DNA of 64,000 nucleotides from Pseudomonas turukhanskensis (GCF_027922365.1 NZ_BSFN01000019.1:27440-91439); one strand, 5' to 3'. Numbered from the stretch's first letter, positions 50,605 through 59,825 are shown. The notes: a model not told the origin generated them from the sequence alone. Translations and numbers: made by a program.

Positions 50605-51930
50605 ATGGCCCTGGGCGAGGCGTTCAAACTCGACGAAGCCCTGCGCTCGCTCGACTCGGTACAACTGGCAAAGGTCAGCGGCCGCCTCGTGCGGGTGTCC
50701 GGCATGCTATTGGAAAGCCTCGGCTGCCGGCGCATGACCGGCCAGCGCTGCATGGTCGAACAAGCCGACGGCACGCTGCTGGAAGCCCAGGTGGTGGGTT
50801 TTAACCGCGATATCACCTACCTCATGCCATTCAAGAAACCCATGGGCCTGACCGCCGGCTCGCGGGTATTTCCGGCCGAGGAAGAAACTGCGCTGCGCAT
50901 TGACGATTCGTGGCTGGGCCGGGTGGTCAACGGCCTCGGCGAGCCGCTGGACGAACTTGGCAAACTCACTGGCCGCGATCCGTTGCCTACCGAACTGCCA
51001 CGGGTCAATCCACTGAAACGCCGGCCCGTCACCGAAGCGCTGGACGTGGGCGTACGCGCCATCAACGCCTTGCTCACCGTCGGCAAAGGCCAACGGGTTG
51101 GTCTGTTTGCCGGCAGCGGCGTGGGCAAAAGCGTGCTGCTGGGCATGATCACCCGGCAGACCAAGGCCGATGTGGTGGTGGTCGGGTTGATCGGCGAACG
51201 GGGCCGTGAGGTACAGGAATTTATTCTGCATGCCCTGGGTGAAGAAGGGCTGCGCAAGGCCGTGGTGGTGGTGGCTCCGGCTAATGAATCGCCGCTGATG
51301 CGCCTCAAGGCCGCCGAGCTGTGCCACAGCATCGCTGCGTATTTTCGCGACCAGGGCAACGACGTGTTGCTGCTGGTGGACTCGCTCACCCGTTACGCCA
51401 TGGCCCAGCGCGAAATCGCCCTGGCCCTGGGCGAGCCGCCGGCCACTAAAGGCTATCCGCCGTCGGTGTTCGGCATGCTCCCGGAGCTGGTGGAAAGCGC
51501 CGGCAATGGCGCCGATGCCCGTGGCAGCCTGAGCGCGCTGTATACCGTGCTGGCCGAAGGCGACGACCAGCAAGACCCCATCGTCGACTGCGCCCGCGCC
51601 ATTCTCGACGGCCATATCGTGCTGTCGCGCCGGCTCGCCGATGTGGGCCATTACCCGGCCATCGACATTAGCGCCTCGGTAAGCCGCTGCATGACCCAGG
51701 TCAGCGCCGTGCCGCAGCAGCGTGCCGCGCGTGCGTTCAAAGAGTTCTACAGCACCTTTGAAAAGATCAAAGAGCTGATTCCCCTCGGTGGTTACACCCC
51801 GGGCATGGACAGCAAAACCGACCGCTCGGTGCAACTGGCTCCCGCCCTCGAGCGCTTCTTGCGTCAGGAAGTGGGCGAGGGCAGTGAACTGGGCGTGAGC
51901 ATCGCCACTTTGCAGAGCATCCTCAAATAG
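50605..51930 (+). CDS. fliI: Lateral flagellar export ATPase FliI
   Basis: The 441-residue protein is a RecA/F1-type ATPase: Walker A GLFAGSGVGKSVLLG, catalytic Glu in GLIGERGREVQEF, Walker B DVLLLVDSLTRYAMAQREI and QQDPIVDCARAILDGHIVLS. It energises export complex loading. Two bases separate it from fliH and from fliJ. Confidence 0.96.
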   Translation: MALGEAFKLDEALRSLDSVQLAKVSGRLVRVSGMLLESLGCRRMTGQRCMVEQADGTLLEAQVVGFNRDITYLMPFKKPMGLTAGSRVFPAEEETALRIDDSWLGRVVNGLGEPLDELGKLTGRDPLPTELPRVNPLKRRPVTEALDVGVRAINALLTVGKGQRVGLFAGSGVGKSVLLGMITRQTKADVVVVGLIGERGREVQEFILHALGEEGLRKAVVVVAPANESPLMRLKAAELCHSIAAYFRDQGNDVLLLVDSLTRYAMAQREIALALGEPPATKGYPPSVFGMLPELVESAGNGADARGSLSALYTVLAEGDDQQDPIVDCARAILDGHIVLSRRLADVGHYPAIDISASVSRCMTQVSAVPQQRAARAFKEFYSTFEKIKELIPLGGYTPGMDSKTDRSVQLAPALERFLRQEVGEGSELGVSIATLQSILK

Positions 51931-51932
51931 CC

Positions 51933-52358
51933 ATGAAAGAGCAGATCAACGTACTCGCGCGCCTGGCCAGTTTGCGTGGCAGCAAGGTGCAGGAAGTGAT
52001 GGGCCGGGTGAACTATCAGCGCAACCTGTGCCAGCGCTACCGCAACAACATCACCGGCTTAAGCCGCCTGTGTGGCTTTAGCGTGCCGGTCACCACCTCG
52101 TTGCAATGCAGTAACCAGCAGCAGTACAAAGCCACGCTGTTCAAAATGCTTGAACTGCAGCGCCGCGAGCTGGGGGTGGCGGAAGAATTTCTCGGACGCA
52201 TTCAGGCCGAGTTGCTGCGGGCCATGCGCAACGAGAAAGTCATTACCCAACTGATCGACAGCAAAATGAGTCAGTGGCAAGACCTGCTGGCGCGCCAGGA
52301 GCAAAAGATTCAGGACGGCCTGGCCGCGCAGGCGTGGTGGCGTGCGCAGGTGTCATAA
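51933..52358 (+). CDS. fliJ: Lateral flagellar export chaperone-escort FliJ
   Basis: The 141-residue protein is all-helical coiled coil (LARLASLRGSKVQEVMGRVN, LLARQEQKIQDGLAAQAWWR). Sequence is weakly conserved in the family; the call rests on size, coiled-coil character and position after fliI. Confidence 0.85.
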   Translation: MKEQINVLARLASLRGSKVQEVMGRVNYQRNLCQRYRNNITGLSRLCGFSVPVTTSLQCSNQQQYKATLFKMLELQRRELGVAEEFLGRIQAELLRAMRNEKVITQLIDSKMSQWQDLLARQEQKIQDGLAAQAWWRAQVS

Positions 52359-52436
52359 TTTTTTTCGTAGATCGATTTAAGTGGCGCATACAAACGGTCG
52401 CCTGTTGCTCTGTAACCACCTTCGTTGGACGCAATC

Positions 52437-52715
52437 ATGGAAATAACCCGGCAGTTCAAGCCCGTCGTCGCCACCCAGAGCGAGGCTCCCGTTGTGGCTT
52501 CCAATGTGGCGGCGCAAAAGAAAACCGCCAATGCCCAGGCCGGTAGCGAAAGCTTGCCGCTGGAGCAACTGCAAGACGCGCTCGGCAGCTTGCCGGAGAT
52601 CGACATGGACAAGGTTCAGCAGATCAAGGCGGCCTTGCAGCGCGGCGAAATCAGCCTGGATGTGGGCGCCTTGTCGCGCAGCATGCTGGCCTATCACACC
52701 GGCAGTGATGCGTGA
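52437..52715 (+). CDS. flgM: Anti-sigma-28 factor FlgM (lateral)
   Basis: The 92-residue protein starts at ATG 52437. The disordered N-terminal half is followed by the sigma-binding helices LEQLQDALGSLPEIDMDKV and QQIKAALQRGEISLDVGAL, closing with LSRSMLAYH, the FlgM pattern. It would hold the fliA-encoded sigma factor inactive until secreted on hook completion. Overlaps flgN by four bases. Confidence 0.9.
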   Translation: MEITRQFKPVVATQSEAPVVASNVAAQKKTANAQAGSESLPLEQLQDALGSLPEIDMDKVQQIKAALQRGEISLDVGALSRSMLAYHTGSDA

Positions 52716-53155
52716 GCGATAAGCGCGAGCAGCTGCTGAGCGCGCTTGAGCGCGATATTCAGCAAGACTGCACCGACTACCTGCGCCTGCGCGGTCTGAT
52801 GCAAGAGCTCTACGAGTTTTTGCTGAGCCGCGATATGCCGCGCATCGATGTGATCAACCAGCAAGTCAGCGAGCTGGTTGAAGCCACCCGCCTGCGCGCC
52901 GAGCGCCGCAGCAAAGGCCTCGGCGCCTTTCGCCTGCAAGGCGACGCCGCCGGCCTGTACCGCCTGTTCGAACTCTACCCCGGTGTGCGTCGCACCCAGT
53001 TGCAACAGTACTGGAGCGAACTCGGTCAACTCGCCAGCCAGTGCCAGCGTCTGAACGAACGCAATGGGCAGTTGCTGGCCATGCACAACGACATTCTTGC
53101 GCAGCTGCTCAGCCAGCACAGCGACAGCGGGCTGTACGGCCAGCAACCGTATTGA
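52712..53155 (+). CDS. flgN: Flagellar export chaperone FlgN (lateral)
   Basis: The 147-residue helical protein starts at GTG 52712 in an overlap with the flgM stop. Segments LSALERDIQQDCTDYLRLRG, LMQELYEFLLSRD and YPGVRRTQLQQYWSELGQLA fit FlgN, the chaperone for hook-filament junction proteins FlgK and FlgL. Those clients are not encoded in this window. Confidence 0.85.
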   Translation: MSDKREQLLSALERDIQQDCTDYLRLRGLMQELYEFLLSRDMPRIDVINQQVSELVEATRLRAERRSKGLGAFRLQGDAAGLYRLFELYPGVRRTQLQQYWSELGQLASQCQRLNERNGQLLAMHNDILAQLLSQHSDSGLYGQQPY

Positions 53156-53221
53156 CCTCGGGCTTGGCGAATTGGCAGACCGCCGCTAGCGCGCAAATAA
53201 CGAAGTTCTATATCAAACCCT

Positions 53222-53375
53222 CCGTCATCCCTGCGAAGGCAGGGATCCAGAATATCCCGGCGAACATATTTCCCTGCCCAATTCTGAATTGCGAATCGTC
53301 GGACCGCCGCCTGCGCGGAAATGACAGAGTTCCGTATCAAAGCCACCGTCATCCCTGCGAAGGCAGGGACCCAGA
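53222..53375. repeat. Type A REP-like cluster, copy 4
   Basis: Direct copies of CCGTCATCCCTGCGAAGGCA at 53222 and 53345 with a degenerate inverted arm (GCCGCCTGCGCGGAAATGAC, around 53306-53335) between them. It marks the boundary between the flgN and fliD transcription units. Confidence 0.8.
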
Positions 53376-53541
53376 ATGCTCCGCCAAGCCTATTTGTTCC
53401 CCTTAATAAATCCCCCTCGACGGTCGCCTGTTCTACCCCGTGGGCCTGCGTGCGACCACAAGCGGAAACGGGCTTTCCCCGTGCTTGCCAACGTCGCCCA
53501 GGCGGAAGTTTTTCTTCTCCATGCAACTCGATCTAATCCCT

Positions 53542-53560
53542 TATAAATCAATGATTTATA
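53542..53560 (+). promoter_or_regulatory. Perfect palindrome upstream of fliD
   Basis: TATAAATC-AAT-GATTTATA, an 8-bp perfect dyad, 46 bases before the fliD ATG. It shares AAATCAAT with the lafK/fliM control region (45068-45075). A weak sigma-28 reading (TAAA at 53544 with TTGGCATA 15 bases on) overlaps it. Probably an operator or a promoter element for the late operon. Confidence 0.55.
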
Positions 53561-53606
53561 GGTTGGCATAGAACGTGCTCAATGGAATTCAGAGGGGTAC
53601 TTAAAC

Positions 53607-54911
53607 ATGGCAATTGATTCCGACTACGTGCAACAGATGGCAACGCAACTGGCTCAGTACGACGTCCAGGCCGGGCAGGCGCGTGCCCAACGCAGCGAGA
53701 CCAAATACAACGCCGAGTTGAAGGCGGTCGGCGATCTGAAAACCGCCCTGAGTACCTTCGCCACTGCGGCCAAGGCGCTGAAAAGCACCAGCGCCAGCAG
53801 CGACAGCATGCTGATCAACAGCGCTAAATTCAGCAGCGAAGGCGCGGCCACGGCCAGCGTCGGCGCCAGTGCGGTCAGCGGCAGTTATGAGTTCTTCGTC
53901 AAACAGCTGGCCAGCAAAGACCAGGTGGCCTTGCAGGGCCTCACCGATGCCGATCTGGGCAGCGGCAGCCTGACGCTCGGCCAGGACGGTGAAACCTTTT
54001 CCATCGACATGAGCAGCATCACCACCCTCGACGGCCTGGCCTCGGCGATCAACAACGCCAGCGACAACACCGGCCTCAAAGCCACCCTGGTACGCAGCAA
54101 TGGCCAGGTGAACCTGGTGCTCACCAGCGAGAAAACCGGCAGCGACCAGGCCATCTCCCTGAGCAGCGACAACGCCGCCGTGCAGACCGCCGTCGATGGC
54201 CGCAAACAGCTCTCCACCGCCAAGGACGCCATCGTGTACCTGGGCGGCGAGGGCGGTGTGGAGTTGATCAACGGCAGCAACACCTTCGATGCCGCCATCA
54301 CCGGCGTCAGCCTGACCTTCAACAAGGTCACCGGCGCTGATGACGACTTGCTCACCGTGGATATCGGCCAGGACGTGTCGGCCACCAAAGACAAGCTGCA
54401 AAGCTTTATCGACGCCTTTAACACCCTGATGACCAGCATCGGCTCGCTTACTGCCAGCGGCAGCGACACCGCGGCCCGTGGCGCCCTGGCCGGGGATGCC
54501 AGCGTGATAGCCATCAAGTCGGCGGTGAACAACCTGGTGCGCACCTCCTTTGGCGACACCTCGTTGATCAACTTCGGCGTCAGTGCCAACAACACAGGCA
54601 AGCTGACCCTGGATGCCACCGCCTTCGAAAAAGCCATCGCCGCCGACCCGGACGGCTTCGAAGCGTTGTTCACCGGCAAGGGCAACCTGCTCGACAGCCT
54701 GGACACCTCGCTCAAGGTCTACACCAGCAGCACCAACGGCCTGCTGACCTCGCGGGTGAACAGCCTCAACGACAAGCTCAGCAAGATCAACGACGACTAC
54801 GACACCTTGCAGGTGCGCTACGACAGCTCGTACAGCCGCTACCTCAAGCAGTACACCAACCTCATGCAAGTCATGAGCTCCATGGAACAAACCAGCAGCC
54901 TGTTCGTATGA
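53607..54911 (+). CDS. fliD: Lateral flagellar filament cap FliD (LafB)
   Basis: The 434-residue protein has FliD_N (DSDYVQQMATQLAQYDVQAG) and FliD_C regions (VNSLNDKLSKINDDYDTLQV, YLKQYTNLMQVMSSMEQTSS) around a Ser/Thr-rich middle. It caps the filament and folds flagellin at the tip. First gene of the late operon, behind an AT-rich palindrome; overlaps fliS by four bases. Confidence 0.94.
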   Translation: MAIDSDYVQQMATQLAQYDVQAGQARAQRSETKYNAELKAVGDLKTALSTFATAAKALKSTSASSDSMLINSAKFSSEGAATASVGASAVSGSYEFFVKQLASKDQVALQGLTDADLGSGSLTLGQDGETFSIDMSSITTLDGLASAINNASDNTGLKATLVRSNGQVNLVLTSEKTGSDQAISLSSDNAAVQTAVDGRKQLSTAKDAIVYLGGEGGVELINGSNTFDAAITGVSLTFNKVTGADDDLLTVDIGQDVSATKDKLQSFIDAFNTLMTSIGSLTASGSDTAARGALAGDASVIAIKSAVNNLVRTSFGDTSLINFGVSANNTGKLTLDATAFEKAIAADPDGFEALFTGKGNLLDSLDTSLKVYTSSTNGLLTSRVNSLNDKLSKINDDYDTLQVRYDSSYSRYLKQYTNLMQVMSSMEQTSSLFV

Positions 54912-55303
54912 ATACCTACAACCTGAACGACGGCTACGACAGCTACCGCGCCGTAGACCTGGAAGCCAAAGCCGCCTCGGCCTCGCCGTACGAGTTGGTG
55001 CTGATGCTGTTCGACGGCCTGCTCGATGAACTGGCCCGTGCCCGTGGCCATATCGAAGGCAAACGCTTTCAGCAAAAAGGCCGCTCGCTGGAGAAGTGCC
55101 TGAACATCCTCAACGGCCTCAACAGCGCCCTCGATTACGAGCAGGGCGGTGAGCTGGTGCAGGGCCTGGCGCGGCTTTACGACTACTGCATTTACAAGGT
55201 CTCGGATGTGAGCGTCAGCCTGTCGCTGACCGACCTCGACGAAGTGGTGCGCCTGCTCGGCACCCTGCGCGAGGGCTGGGAGGGTGTCAGTGCCTCGCGT
55301 TGA
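54908..55303 (+). CDS. fliS: Flagellin export chaperone FliS (LafC)
   Basis: The 131-residue helical protein contains ASPYELVLMLFDGLLDELAR, IEGKRFQQKGRSLEKCLNIL and GLARLYDYCIYKVSDVSVSL, the FliS signature. It binds the flagellin C-terminus before export. Overlaps fliD and the following gene. Confidence 0.94.
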   Translation: MNTYNLNDGYDSYRAVDLEAKAASASPYELVLMLFDGLLDELARARGHIEGKRFQQKGRSLEKCLNILNGLNSALDYEQGGELVQGLARLYDYCIYKVSDVSVSLSLTDLDEVVRLLGTLREGWEGVSASR

Positions 55304-55589
55304 ACGCCTGCGCCTGTTGCACGAGCGGTTGCAGCAGGTGCTGCTGGCCCGTGACTGGCTGGCCCTGGGCGAAGTGGATGCAGCGATTCGTGAAGAGTTG
55401 CAGCGCGATGTGCCGCCAAGCCTGGAGCGCCAGCGCCTGCAACAGCAGCTCAAAGAACTGCACGGCCGGGCCTACCAGGCCTGCGCCGGCGAATGTGAGC
55501 GGGTGCGCCAACTCATGCTTTCGCACCTGGAATACGCCGAAGGGCGCTCGGCTTACGAGCGCGTCGAATTGCTGCAAAACCGGAGCTGA
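55284..55589 (+). CDS. FliT-like chaperone (LafD)
   Basis: A 101-residue helical protein from GTG 55284 (GTG 55290 also possible, GGGAGGG upstream). Charged heptad-like helices (LRLLHERLQQVLLARD, LERQRLQQQLKELHG) and position between fliS and fliK match LafD/FliT, the cap-protein chaperone. Sequence conservation is too low for certainty. Confidence 0.7.
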   Translation: MSVPRVERLRLLHERLQQVLLARDWLALGEVDAAIREELQRDVPPSLERQRLQQQLKELHGRAYQACAGECERVRQLMLSHLEYAEGRSAYERVELLQNRS

Positions 55590-55592
55590 CTC

Positions 55593-56702
55593 GTGCTGCA
55601 ACTGATCAACACGTCGCCTGCCCAAGGCGCCTTGCCGGGGGACGAGGCCATCGCGCCGCAAGCGCAGGCAGGTAATCGCCCGGCACCCACCAGCGAAGGG
55701 TTTGTGCTCGATGCCAATGCGCTGTTGGCCACGGCCGTGCCGACCACTGCGCCCGTGATGGATGTCGCGCCCGCCGAGGCAGAACCGGCGTCGGCCGAGC
55801 CCACCGAGGTGCTTGATGGCCTTACCCAGCTGCCGCTCGACCCGAGTTTGCAACAACAGGAACTGAGCGCCGAGCAGTGGCTGCTGAGCATGCTGGGCCA
55901 GCGCATGACCACGGTACAGGCGCGTGACGGTGACGCGGCGCAGGGTGCGGATAAACCGCAGGCTGAGGCCGTAAGTGGTCAGGAGCAGGCGCAGCCGGTG
56001 ATGTCGGGGCTGAGCAGCAAGCTCGCGGTGCTGTCCACCAGCAGCACGCCGGCCACGTTGGCACCGGCAGCCAATCAAGACCGTGACAGCGATGCCCTGA
56101 CCGCGCTGCTCGCCACCCTGGCAGCAAGTGCCGAGCAAGCGCCGGTTAGCAGCACTGCTGGCAGCGCTGACTCCAGCGCCACCACCGCCGTGACCGCGTT
56201 GGCGAGCAGCAGCCCAGCACCGATTACCACCGCCGTGCCGCAGGAGTTGGCCACGCCGCAGCTGGAACGCCACCTCAGGCTGCAAGCCCCGGAGGCAAAG
56301 TGGGGCGAGCAGATGTTGGTAGCCCTGCGTGACAACGTGGAGCTGCAACTGCAGCAGAAAGTGCAGAGCGCGACCATCCGCCTCGACCCGCCGGAGCTGG
56401 GCAGCATGGAGATTCTGCTGAGCCACGAATCCGGGCGCCTGACGGTGCAGATTTCGGCCGCCAACAGCGACGTGGCGCGCCTGCTGAACAACACCAGCGA
56501 ACGTCTGCGTCAGGAGTTGGTGGGGCAGAACTTCCTGCAGGTGAACGTGCAGGTGTCGTCCGATACCTCCGGTCAGCAAAGCCAGCAGCACGCGCGGCAA
56601 CGCGTGCCGGTAGAGGAACAGATTCTGGCCGCCGCGCCTGCCACCGAGCAGGACAAGCGCCAGGGCCAGGCGGGCGAGAGCGACGTGCTGGTCACCGTCT
56701 AA
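55593..56702 (+). CDS. fliK: Lateral hook-length control protein FliK (LafE)
   Basis: The 369-residue protein starts at GTG 55593. An Ala/Thr/Pro-rich N-terminal part of about 230 residues is followed by the FliK C-terminal domain: WGEQMLVALRDNVELQLQ, ATIRLDPPELGSMEILLSH, LTVQISAANSDVARLL. It measures hook length and triggers the FlhB switch. Its presence implies that a hook is built, although flgE is not in the window. Confidence 0.9.
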   Translation: MLQLINTSPAQGALPGDEAIAPQAQAGNRPAPTSEGFVLDANALLATAVPTTAPVMDVAPAEAEPASAEPTEVLDGLTQLPLDPSLQQQELSAEQWLLSMLGQRMTTVQARDGDAAQGADKPQAEAVSGQEQAQPVMSGLSSKLAVLSTSSTPATLAPAANQDRDSDALTALLATLAASAEQAPVSSTAGSADSSATTAVTALASSSPAPITTAVPQELATPQLERHLRLQAPEAKWGEQMLVALRDNVELQLQQKVQSATIRLDPPELGSMEILLSHESGRLTVQISAANSDVARLLNNTSERLRQELVGQNFLQVNVQVSSDTSGQQSQQHARQRVPVEEQILAAAPATEQDKRQGQAGESDVLVTV

Positions 56703-56715
56703 GCCCATTAACAAC

Positions 56716-56733
56716 AGCCCCCCAGGGCTTTTA
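56716..56733 (+). terminator. Small hairpin between fliK and fliL
   Basis: AGCCC-CCCA-GGGCT followed by TTTATTT, 14 bases after the fliK stop. Stem of only five pairs, so probably partial termination within the late operon. Confidence 0.5.
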
Positions 56734-56762
56734 TTTCACCGCATCTGGATAGCGAGTTTTTT

Positions 56763-57287
56763 ATGGCAGTGCCACGGGTCATTCTTATCATGCTGGTCCT
56801 CAATATGGTCGTCGTGCTCGGCGGCGTGGTGACCAACTACCTGCTGCTCAAACCACTGCTGCACAGCGGCACGGCAATGGCTAGCAGCGCGCCTGCGCCA
56901 GCGACCACTGCGCCCGGGGAAGAAACCGCCGCTCAGGCCCTGGCCGGCAGTAGCGAAGAGCCGGGCGAGCCTGGCGAGTTCACCTTTTTCCCGGTGCAGA
57001 AAGTGATCGTCAGCCTGCGTGGCGGCGAGCGTGAGCACTACTTTGTGCTCGACCTGGTGCTGCAAGCCGATGCCGATGCCGAACCGAAAAAACTCGAGCA
57101 AGCCGACCCCATGGTGCGCAGTTCGGCTGTGGCCTATCTGTCGGCGCTGAAGTTCGAGGAGCTTCGCGGTCTGACCATTCCCGCGCTGCAAAGCCAACTG
57201 GAAACCGCACTGTTGGCGGATTTCGCCAACCGCAAAGTCGTCGCGCCGTTCCAGCATGTGCTGGTCAGCAAGATGCTCGTGCAGTAA
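56763..57287 (+). CDS. fliL: Flagellar stator-associated protein FliL (LafF)
   Basis: The 174-residue protein has an N-terminal membrane span (ILIMLVLNMVVVLGGVVTNYLLL), an Ala/Thr linker and a periplasmic domain with FFPVQKVIVSLRGGEREHYF, VLDLVLQADADAEPKKLE. Fits FliL, which surrounds stators and helps torque in surface motility. Six bases upstream of fliA. Confidence 0.85.
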   Translation: MAVPRVILIMLVLNMVVVLGGVVTNYLLLKPLLHSGTAMASSAPAPATTAPGEETAAQALAGSSEEPGEPGEFTFFPVQKVIVSLRGGEREHYFVLDLVLQADADAEPKKLEQADPMVRSSAVAYLSALKFEELRGLTIPALQSQLETALLADFANRKVVAPFQHVLVSKMLVQ

Positions 57288-57293
57288 GCCGCC

Positions 57294-58004
57294 ATGCATG
57301 CCGTCGACTACGCCGCCCAGCCCACGCCCCGCGCCCTGTTCGCCCCTGGTGCCGAACAGCGTTGGGTGCGCCAATACCTGCCGCTGGTAAAACGCATCGT
57401 CAGCCAGCTGTCGCTGCAGGCCAGTCAGGCCATGGACCGCGAAGACATGGAGCAGATCGGCCTGATGGGCCTGCTCGAATGCCTGCGCCGCTATGGCGAA
57501 CCCGACGAGCAATTCGGCCGCTTTGCTGCGCTGCGTATCCGTGGCGCCATTCTGGACGAGCTGCGCCGTCTCGACTGGCGCCCACGGCAGGTGCGGCAGC
57601 AGGTGCACAAGGTGCGCGATGCCATTCGAGCTCTGGCACGCCGCCTTGGCCGTGTGCCGAGCGAGGAGGAAATCCTTGCCCATACCGGGCTTGCGGCCCA
57701 GGACTACCAGGACTACCTGTGCGCCGACGCCTCCGAAGCCATCGAAAGCCTCGATGAACTGCTACAGAACGGCCATGACCAGGCCACGGCCGGCTTCGAG
57801 GACCGCGTGCACAAAGAGCGGCTGCTGGCCCAGGCCCTGAGTGTGCTCAATGAACGTGAGCAACTGATTCTGACCCTTTACTACCAGCACGAGCTCAGCC
57901 TCAAGGAGATTGCGCTGGTGCTGGATTTGACTGACGCCCGGGTGTGCCAGTTGAGCAAACAAGCGCTGGCCAAGGCCTGCCGATTTTTAACCGACAAAAG
58001 CTAG
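57294..58004 (+). CDS. lafS: Lateral flagellar sigma-28 factor (LafS / FliA)
   Basis: The 236-residue sigma-70-family protein shows region 2 (YLPLVKRIVSQLSLQAS, DMEQIGLMGLLECLRRYG, AALRIRGAILDELRRLDWRP), region 3 and region 4 (LNEREQLILTLYYQHELSLK, EIALVLDLTDARVCQLSKQAL). It would direct transcription of flagellin and other late genes and be held by FlgM. The region 2 RRLDW motif is characteristic of FliA. Confidence 0.93.
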   Translation: MHAVDYAAQPTPRALFAPGAEQRWVRQYLPLVKRIVSQLSLQASQAMDREDMEQIGLMGLLECLRRYGEPDEQFGRFAALRIRGAILDELRRLDWRPRQVRQQVHKVRDAIRALARRLGRVPSEEEILAHTGLAAQDYQDYLCADASEAIESLDELLQNGHDQATAGFEDRVHKERLLAQALSVLNEREQLILTLYYQHELSLKEIALVLDLTDARVCQLSKQALAKACRFLTDKS

Positions 58005-58014
58005 GGCTCGTGTT

Positions 58015-58887
58015 ATGCAGAAGTTAATTGGAGCACTGATCATCGTCGGCTGCGTACTGGGCGGTTACACCATGGCTCACGGCGTGTTGTCGATGCTCTG
58101 GCAGCCGGCCGAGATGCTGATCATTCTGGGCGCCGGCATCGGCACCCTGGTGGTCGCCAACCCCAAGGAAGTGCTGCATGAAATGTGCGTGCAGCTCAAA
58201 GACGTGTGCGTGTACAAACGCCGCGGCGAAGAGTTTCAACGCCAGTTGCTGATGATGCTTTACGAGCTCCTAGAGATGGTCGATGCCGGTGGCCTCAAGG
58301 TGCTCGATGCGCATATCGAAGAGCCTGAGCAAAGCGAGCTGTTTGCCAAATACCCGCTGATTCGTCAGGAGAAAAACCTGATGGCCTTTATCGCCGACAA
58401 CTTCCGTCTGATGGCCATGGGCAAGATCAGCGCCCACGAGCTCGAAGGTTTCCTCGAACAGGAACTCGAAGCCATGGAGCACGCCCTGCTGCAACCGGCG
58501 CGCTCGCTGCACAAGGTCGGTGAAGCCATGCCCGGTTTCGGCATTCTGGCGGCGATCATGGGCATCGTGATCACCATGGGCAACATCGGTGGTTCGGTGG
58601 CCGAAGTCGGTGCCCACGTGGCCGCGGCACTGGTGGGGACCTTTCTGGGTATCTTCTGCTGCTATTGCCTGATGGACCCGCTTTCCAGCGCCATGACCCA
58701 GCGGATCAAGACCGAACTGTCGGCCCTGGAGTGCGTGCGTACTACCCTGGTGGCTCACGTGGCTGGTAAGCCGACACTGTTGGCGGTGGACGCCGGGCGC
58801 AAACTGATCGAGCAGGACGTGAAGCCGGCGTTCAAGCAGCTTGAAGTCTGGGTGACCCAGTACGAGGAAGAAAGGGACGCCGCATGA
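58015..58887 (+). CDS. lafT: Lateral motor stator MotA (LafT)
   Basis: The 290-residue protein has four membrane spans (starting KLIGALIIVGCVLGGYTMAH and GFGILAAIMGIVITMGNIGG) and a large cytoplasmic loop with the charged torque residues region (KRRGEEFQRQLLMMLYELLE). Closest in layout to proton-type MotA/LafT. Overlaps motB by four bases. Confidence 0.94.
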   Translation: MQKLIGALIIVGCVLGGYTMAHGVLSMLWQPAEMLIILGAGIGTLVVANPKEVLHEMCVQLKDVCVYKRRGEEFQRQLLMMLYELLEMVDAGGLKVLDAHIEEPEQSELFAKYPLIRQEKNLMAFIADNFRLMAMGKISAHELEGFLEQELEAMEHALLQPARSLHKVGEAMPGFGILAAIMGIVITMGNIGGSVAEVGAHVAAALVGTFLGIFCCYCLMDPLSSAMTQRIKTELSALECVRTTLVAHVAGKPTLLAVDAGRKLIEQDVKPAFKQLEVWVTQYEEERDAA

Positions 58888-59825
58888 ACAAGCGCGCCGG
58901 CAACAACAAAGACCGCGAAATCATCATCAAGCGGCGCAGCCGCAAAAACCATGAAGAAGCCCACGGCGGCGCCTGGAAAGTCGCCTTCGCCGACTTCACC
59001 ATGGCGATGATGGCGCTCTTTATGGTGCTGTGGATCGTGCAGCCGCAAAGCCACCTGGAAAACCCCGCTTCCGGCGAGCTGGAAGCCAACCCATTGGTGG
59101 ACGGCGGCGCCGGCGTATTCGACGGCACCAGTAAAACGCCAATCGAACTGGACGGCCTGCCGATGCCAGCCAAGCCTGAAGTGCTGGCCCAAGGCAGTGG
59201 GCAAGCCAGCGGCACGAAGGCCGATACTGCTGAACAGACCGAGGCCGACGGCAATGCACCGAAGCACTACCAGACCAGCGCCGATTTGCAGGAGCTGGCG
59301 GCGCTGATACGCGAGGTGTCCGGCAAGGTCGATGCGCTGGCCAATATCGAAGTGAATGTGGTGCCCCAGGGCCTGCGCATTCTGATCAAGGACGACCAGA
59401 ACCGGTTTATGTTCGAGCGTGGCAGCGCCACCCTAAACCCGCATTTCAAAAGCCTGCTGGTGGCGCTGTCCGGCGTACTGGCCAAGGTCGACAACAAGCT
59501 GATTCTCAGCGGCCACACCGACGCCGTGCAGTACCGCGCGCGCCAGGGCTACGACAACTGGAACCTCTCCGGCGACCGCGCGCTACGGGCGCGCAATGTG
59601 CTGGTGGAGGCGGGCATGCCGGCCAGCAACGTGCTGCAAGTGGCCGCGCAGGCCGATGTGATGCCACTGCGTGCGGACGACCCCAAGGATGGCGCGAACC
59701 GGCGAATTGAAGTGCTGCTGCTCACCGACAGCGCCGAGAGTTTGTACCGGCAGTTGTTTGGCGAGAGCTATGCGCGGGTGAAGTTTTCGCAACAGGGCGC
59801 GGAGTTCGAGGGTGCGCAGCCGTAG
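58884..59825 (+). CDS. lafU: Lateral motor stator MotB (LafU)
   Basis: The 313-residue protein has a single N-terminal span carrying the ion-binding Asp (WKVAFADFTMAMMALFMVLW), a plug/linker and a C-terminal OmpA-like peptidoglycan domain (LILSGHTDAVQYRARQGYD, NWNLSGDRALRARNVL, PKDGANRRIEVLL). The tail FSQQGAEFEGAQP ends in a TAG that belongs to a REP-like element, so the natural C-terminus may have been altered by the element. Confidence 0.94.
   Translation: MNKRAGNNKDREIIIKRRSRKNHEEAHGGAWKVAFADFTMAMMALFMVLWIVQPQSHLENPASGELEANPLVDGGAGVFDGTSKTPIELDGLPMPAKPEVLAQGSGQASGTKADTAEQTEADGNAPKHYQTSADLQELAALIREVSGKVDALANIEVNVVPQGLRILIKDDQNRFMFERGSATLNPHFKSLLVALSGVLAKVDNKLILSGHTDAVQYRARQGYDNWNLSGDRALRARNVLVEAGMPASNVLQVAAQADVMPLRADDPKDGANRRIEVLLLTDSAESLYRQLFGESYARVKFSQQGAEFEGAQP

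Larger units (their letters stand above)
53156..53606. other. Junction region where the flg rod/hook block would be expected
   Basis: A 451-base non-coding stretch between flgN and fliD. It holds type A REP-like repeats (53222-53375) and the fliD promoter region with a palindrome (53542-53560). No remnant of flgA-flgL coding sequence was recognised. Confidence 0.6.

Noticed and set aside
53601..54890. 429-codon minus-strand frame opposite fliD
   Set aside because: Shadow of fliD; no start site or family features.
55287..56714. 475-codon minus-strand frame opposite fliK
   Set aside because: Shadow of fliK in GC-rich DNA; the plus-strand frame has the FliK C-terminal domain.
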